The notes beneath the pieces were generated by a model, which was not told where the DNA came from, searched no databases, and saw only the letters and a list, made by a program, of their open reading frames with translations. Below, piece by piece: positions 62,456 to 64,000 of a DNA stretch of 64,000 nucleotides. Origin of the DNA: CAZSHX01 sp964606895. GTDB lineage: Bacteria > Bacteroidota > Ignavibacteria > Kapaibacteriales > UBA2268. The stretch is from positions 1 to 64,000 of the forward strand of contig CAZSHX010000005.1 of the NCBI GenBank assembly GCA_964606895.1. Reading direction: 5' to 3'. The position numbers and the translations under genes are program-made. Position 1 is the first letter of the stretch. Each line of letters begins with the position of its first letter.

Positions 62456-63112
62456 TCACGCAGGACTTCCAAATATGATATAATCATTATAATACGCCTC
62501 ATTAACCCCAGACCAAATGACTTTTCCCGTTTCGCAGTAACTCATTAACATTCCATAAAGTTCCAATGCCTTTTCCGCCCGCAGTTTCGTTGCCTCATCC
62601 CTCGAAACAATTGATTTCCGAATAGAAAATATTGCCTCCCCGAATTGAACTGTTTTAGTTTCGAGTAAATCTATCATTTCCGGGGTCAAACCAAAGCCGA
62701 GAAGTTCCGCCGCATAAGTTTCTGCGGAAAGTTTTAGCAACCGTCCGGAAAAATATAACTCGGAATCGCTCAATTTCCATAATTCCTTGATATAAAACAA
62801 AGAAAATTTAGAATTATCAGTTCCGAATGCCAAGCGTGCCCTTTCAATTATGCTACGGAGCAACGTTTTCAGCTCATCGGCGAGCTTGTTTTTCGTGTCG
62901 GTGGCATCCAACTTTACCGACTCAAACATAATATCAGAAGGGAAATCAATAAATTCTCTATGTTTGCTTTTGAAATTATTAATAACAGCGGCATCAATTC
63001 CGTACGAGATAAATTCCGCCAAATCCCTTGTCATAAAAGAGCTGATAAAATCGCATGTAGCAATCAATTCAGCATAAGACATGTGAATAGTTTTCGATGC
63101 ATCATTAGCCAT
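62456..63112 (-). CDS. Helical protein of unknown function
   Basis: 218 residues from the ATG at 63112 (MANDASKTIHMSYAELIATC); a TTG two codons upstream is less likely. No signal peptide or membrane helix. Almost entirely alpha-helical, in two similar halves: HREFIDFPSDIMFESVKL in the first, and LLGFGLTPEMIDLLETKTVQFGEA with RDEATKLRAEKALELYGML in the second. This may be a helical-bundle protein. I do not recognise a family. It ends inside the palindrome-rich spacer and is monocistronic. Confidence 0.65.
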   Translation of the reverse strand: MANDASKTIHMSYAELIATCDFISSFMTRDLAEFISYGIDAAVINNFKSKHREFIDFPSDIMFESVKLDATDTKNKLADELKTLLRSIIERARLAFGTDNSKFSLFYIKELWKLSDSELYFSGRLLKLSAETYAAELLGFGLTPEMIDLLETKTVQFGEAIFSIRKSIVSRDEATKLRAEKALELYGMLMSYCETGKVIWSGVNEAYYNDYIIFGSPA

Positions 63113-63209
63113 AAGCAAATCTCTCTAATATATATTTAAAAAACATTTAATATCAAACTCAGATGAGCTACATCTTCATATTTAAGTCCTGCTTGTCATC
63201 AAGGAACTT

Positions 63210-63375
63210 ATGCAGGTGAACAAATCTTTCATGCGTATAATAATATTTATTATGCGGGTTAATATTTTTATCGTGCGGGTTAACAATTCCATCATGCGGG
63301 TGGTCATTTCCATATAGAAAAACTCACCTGCATAAGCAATTTAATTACCCGCATAAAGAAAATATTCACCCTCAT
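63210..63375. repeat. Convergent 21-bp repeat array coding the same heptad on both strands
   Basis: Five head-to-tail 21-bp units on the plus strand (63210-63314, consensus ATGCGGGTTAATATTTTTATC) are followed by three inverted units (about 63313-63375). Read in frame from ATG 63210 to TAG 63315, the plus strand gives five heptads (MQVNKSF, MRIIIFI, MRVNIFI, VRVNNSI, MRVVISI). The minus strand from ATG 63375 to TGA 63304 gives MRVNIFF, MRVIKLL, MQVSFSI. Neither has an evident ribosome binding site, so I list it as a repeat and not as genes. 63113-63209 and 63376-63443 hold nothing else recognisable. Confidence 0.7.
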
Positions 63376-63443
63376 GCAAAATCACACAATAATTAAGTCG
63401 GAAACGATAAGAATTTATTTTGAAATGTAAAATGCGGCAAGAT

Positions 63444-63485
63444 ATTTATAAAACAAAAGTCCTGCATCGTTCAGACGCAGGACTT
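63444..63485 (-). terminator. Terminator of the third FISUMP gene
   Basis: The reverse complement of 50099-50140: a long stem around CCTGC/GCAGG followed on the minus strand by TTGTTTTATAAA. It lies 36 bp after the stop of the truncated FISUMP gene. Confidence 0.85.
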
Positions 63486-63520
63486 CAATAATCAAATCTA
63501 TGAAAGATTCAAACAGTCAT

Positions 63521-64000
63521 TTACTTATCTTTGACACAACGGACGGAAAACCCGTATTCCTTATCGGTGTTGAACCTGCTGATAGTGGCGTTAAGATCGT
63601 GCAAGTCCCTGTCCCATGCACCTGTAATTTTGTATTCCGACGAAGACCACCATTCGCCACCGTTCCCTATACTGCCGCACGTCCCACCGTCGACACGATA
63701 GCCGCAAGGAAGGGCGGAAAAGCCACTTGCGTTTGTTGCTCCTCTGTTTGGATTATTCCAGTGGCTCGTACCTGCTTCTTTTAGCTTACCTCCTTCATCT
63801 GTACCTCTAAAAGAGGCAATTTTGTCTGCCTCTGCTTGTGTCATTCCCAAACACATTTCTAATTCTTTCCATTCTTCATCGCTTGGTACATGCCACCTAG
63901 AAGGTGCTAAACTACGGTTGTCATTTACGGCATACCAGTTGTATAGCTTTCCGTATATTTTACCAATTGAATCAGAATTATTATAATAACACCAAGCACC
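63521..64000 (-). CDS. FISUMP-domain protein, paralogue 3 (5' end outside window)
   Basis: The last 159 codons of a gene that continues past the right edge. The frame is open to position 64000 and reads WCYYNNSDSIGKIYGKLYNW at its visible start, then NRSLAPSRWHVPSDEEWKEL, CLGMTQAEADK, SGFSALPCGYRVDGG, WWSSSEY and the terminal YGFSVRCVKDK. All are FISUMP motifs shared with the 45971 and 49146 genes. The signal peptide and N-terminal region are not visible. It is inverted relative to those two, yet has the same terminator. Confidence 0.88.
   Translation of the reverse strand, partial: GAWCYYNNSDSIGKIYGKLYNWYAVNDNRSLAPSRWHVPSDEEWKELEMCLGMTQAEADKIASFRGTDEGGKLKEAGTSHWNNPNRGATNASGFSALPCGYRVDGGTCGSIGNGGEWWSSSEYKITGAWDRDLHDLNATISRFNTDKEYGFSVRCVKDK

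Noticed and set aside
63210..63317. Calling the 35-codon heptad frame a gene
   Set aside because: There is no ribosome binding site and the opposite strand encodes a similar peptide in the inverted units; treated as repeat DNA pending expression data.
63210..63375. CRISPR array
   Set aside because: Units are contiguous 21-bp degenerate repeats in two orientations, with no spacers between identical repeats and no cas genes.
1..64000. tRNA or rRNA genes
   Set aside because: No cloverleaf-like TTCGANNC/box patterns or rRNA stretches were seen in the short intergenic gaps; a covariance-model scan could not be run.

Overview
The window reads as a chromosomal segment from a low-GC member of the FCB superphylum (Bacteroidota, Ignavibacteriota or Kapabacteria-like). 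The evidence is: six large exported proteins with C-terminal type IX secretion (T9SS) type A sorting domains; a short Bacteroidota-style primary sigma factor; several promoters of the TTTG-N19/20-TAnnTTTG type; a TonB-dependent receptor paired with a DUF4249-like lipoprotein; and three FISUMP (Fibrobacter major paralogous domain) proteins. I cannot name the species. I saw no tRNA, rRNA, CRISPR array, prophage or complete insertion sequence.

Layout. 1-880 is gene-poor and holds two copies of an interspersed TTGCATC/GATGCAA repeat. 883-4727 has two T9SS cargo proteins. 4851-9667 (minus) carries ettA, a decayed transposase fragment, a small secreted protein, an rRNA pseudouridine synthase and an exported papain-like peptidase. 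9746-13952 is a tandem pair of BNR-repeat T9SS proteins. 14203-16992 is rpoD, lipA and a lipoprotein MsrB-MsrA fusion. 17151-22763 is a giant beta-helix T9SS protein. 23037-29747 carries a GT-C-like membrane protein, an APC transporter, murB, a CDF-like transporter, ruvB and a cupin. 29760-30770 is a hicBA toxin-antitoxin module between two copies of the interspersed repeat.

32906-41833 (minus) is the conserved translation/RNA-metabolism operon nusA-infB-rbfA-truB-ribF-rpsO-pnp. A consensus-perfect promoter drives it, and its leader contains a terminator-like hairpin inside a longer stem; rimP is not at its usual place. 42084-43247 is a glutaryl-CoA dehydrogenase-like gene. 43260-50140 is an accessory island: a YD-repeat protein, a MazF-type toxin-antitoxin pair, an unknown protein, two FISUMP paralogues, a subtilase and a lipoprotein, punctuated by three near-identical terminator-plus-AT-rich cassettes. 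50447-53618 is the TonB receptor/DUF4249 pair. Then come a STAS protein, a GT9 glycosyltransferase, a porin-like protein, methylmalonyl-CoA epimerase, gpmA, and two exported TldD/TldE-like proteins around a small membrane protein. The right end holds palindromic repeats, a helical protein of unknown function, a convergent 21-bp repeat array and a truncated third FISUMP gene.

The most unusual signals are the nusA leader, the convergent 21-bp array that encodes the same heptad on both strands, the interspersed repeat whose one copy sits inside a transposase remnant, palindromes inserted in frame inside a T9SS sorting domain, and the signal-peptide-bearing TldD/TldE pair.
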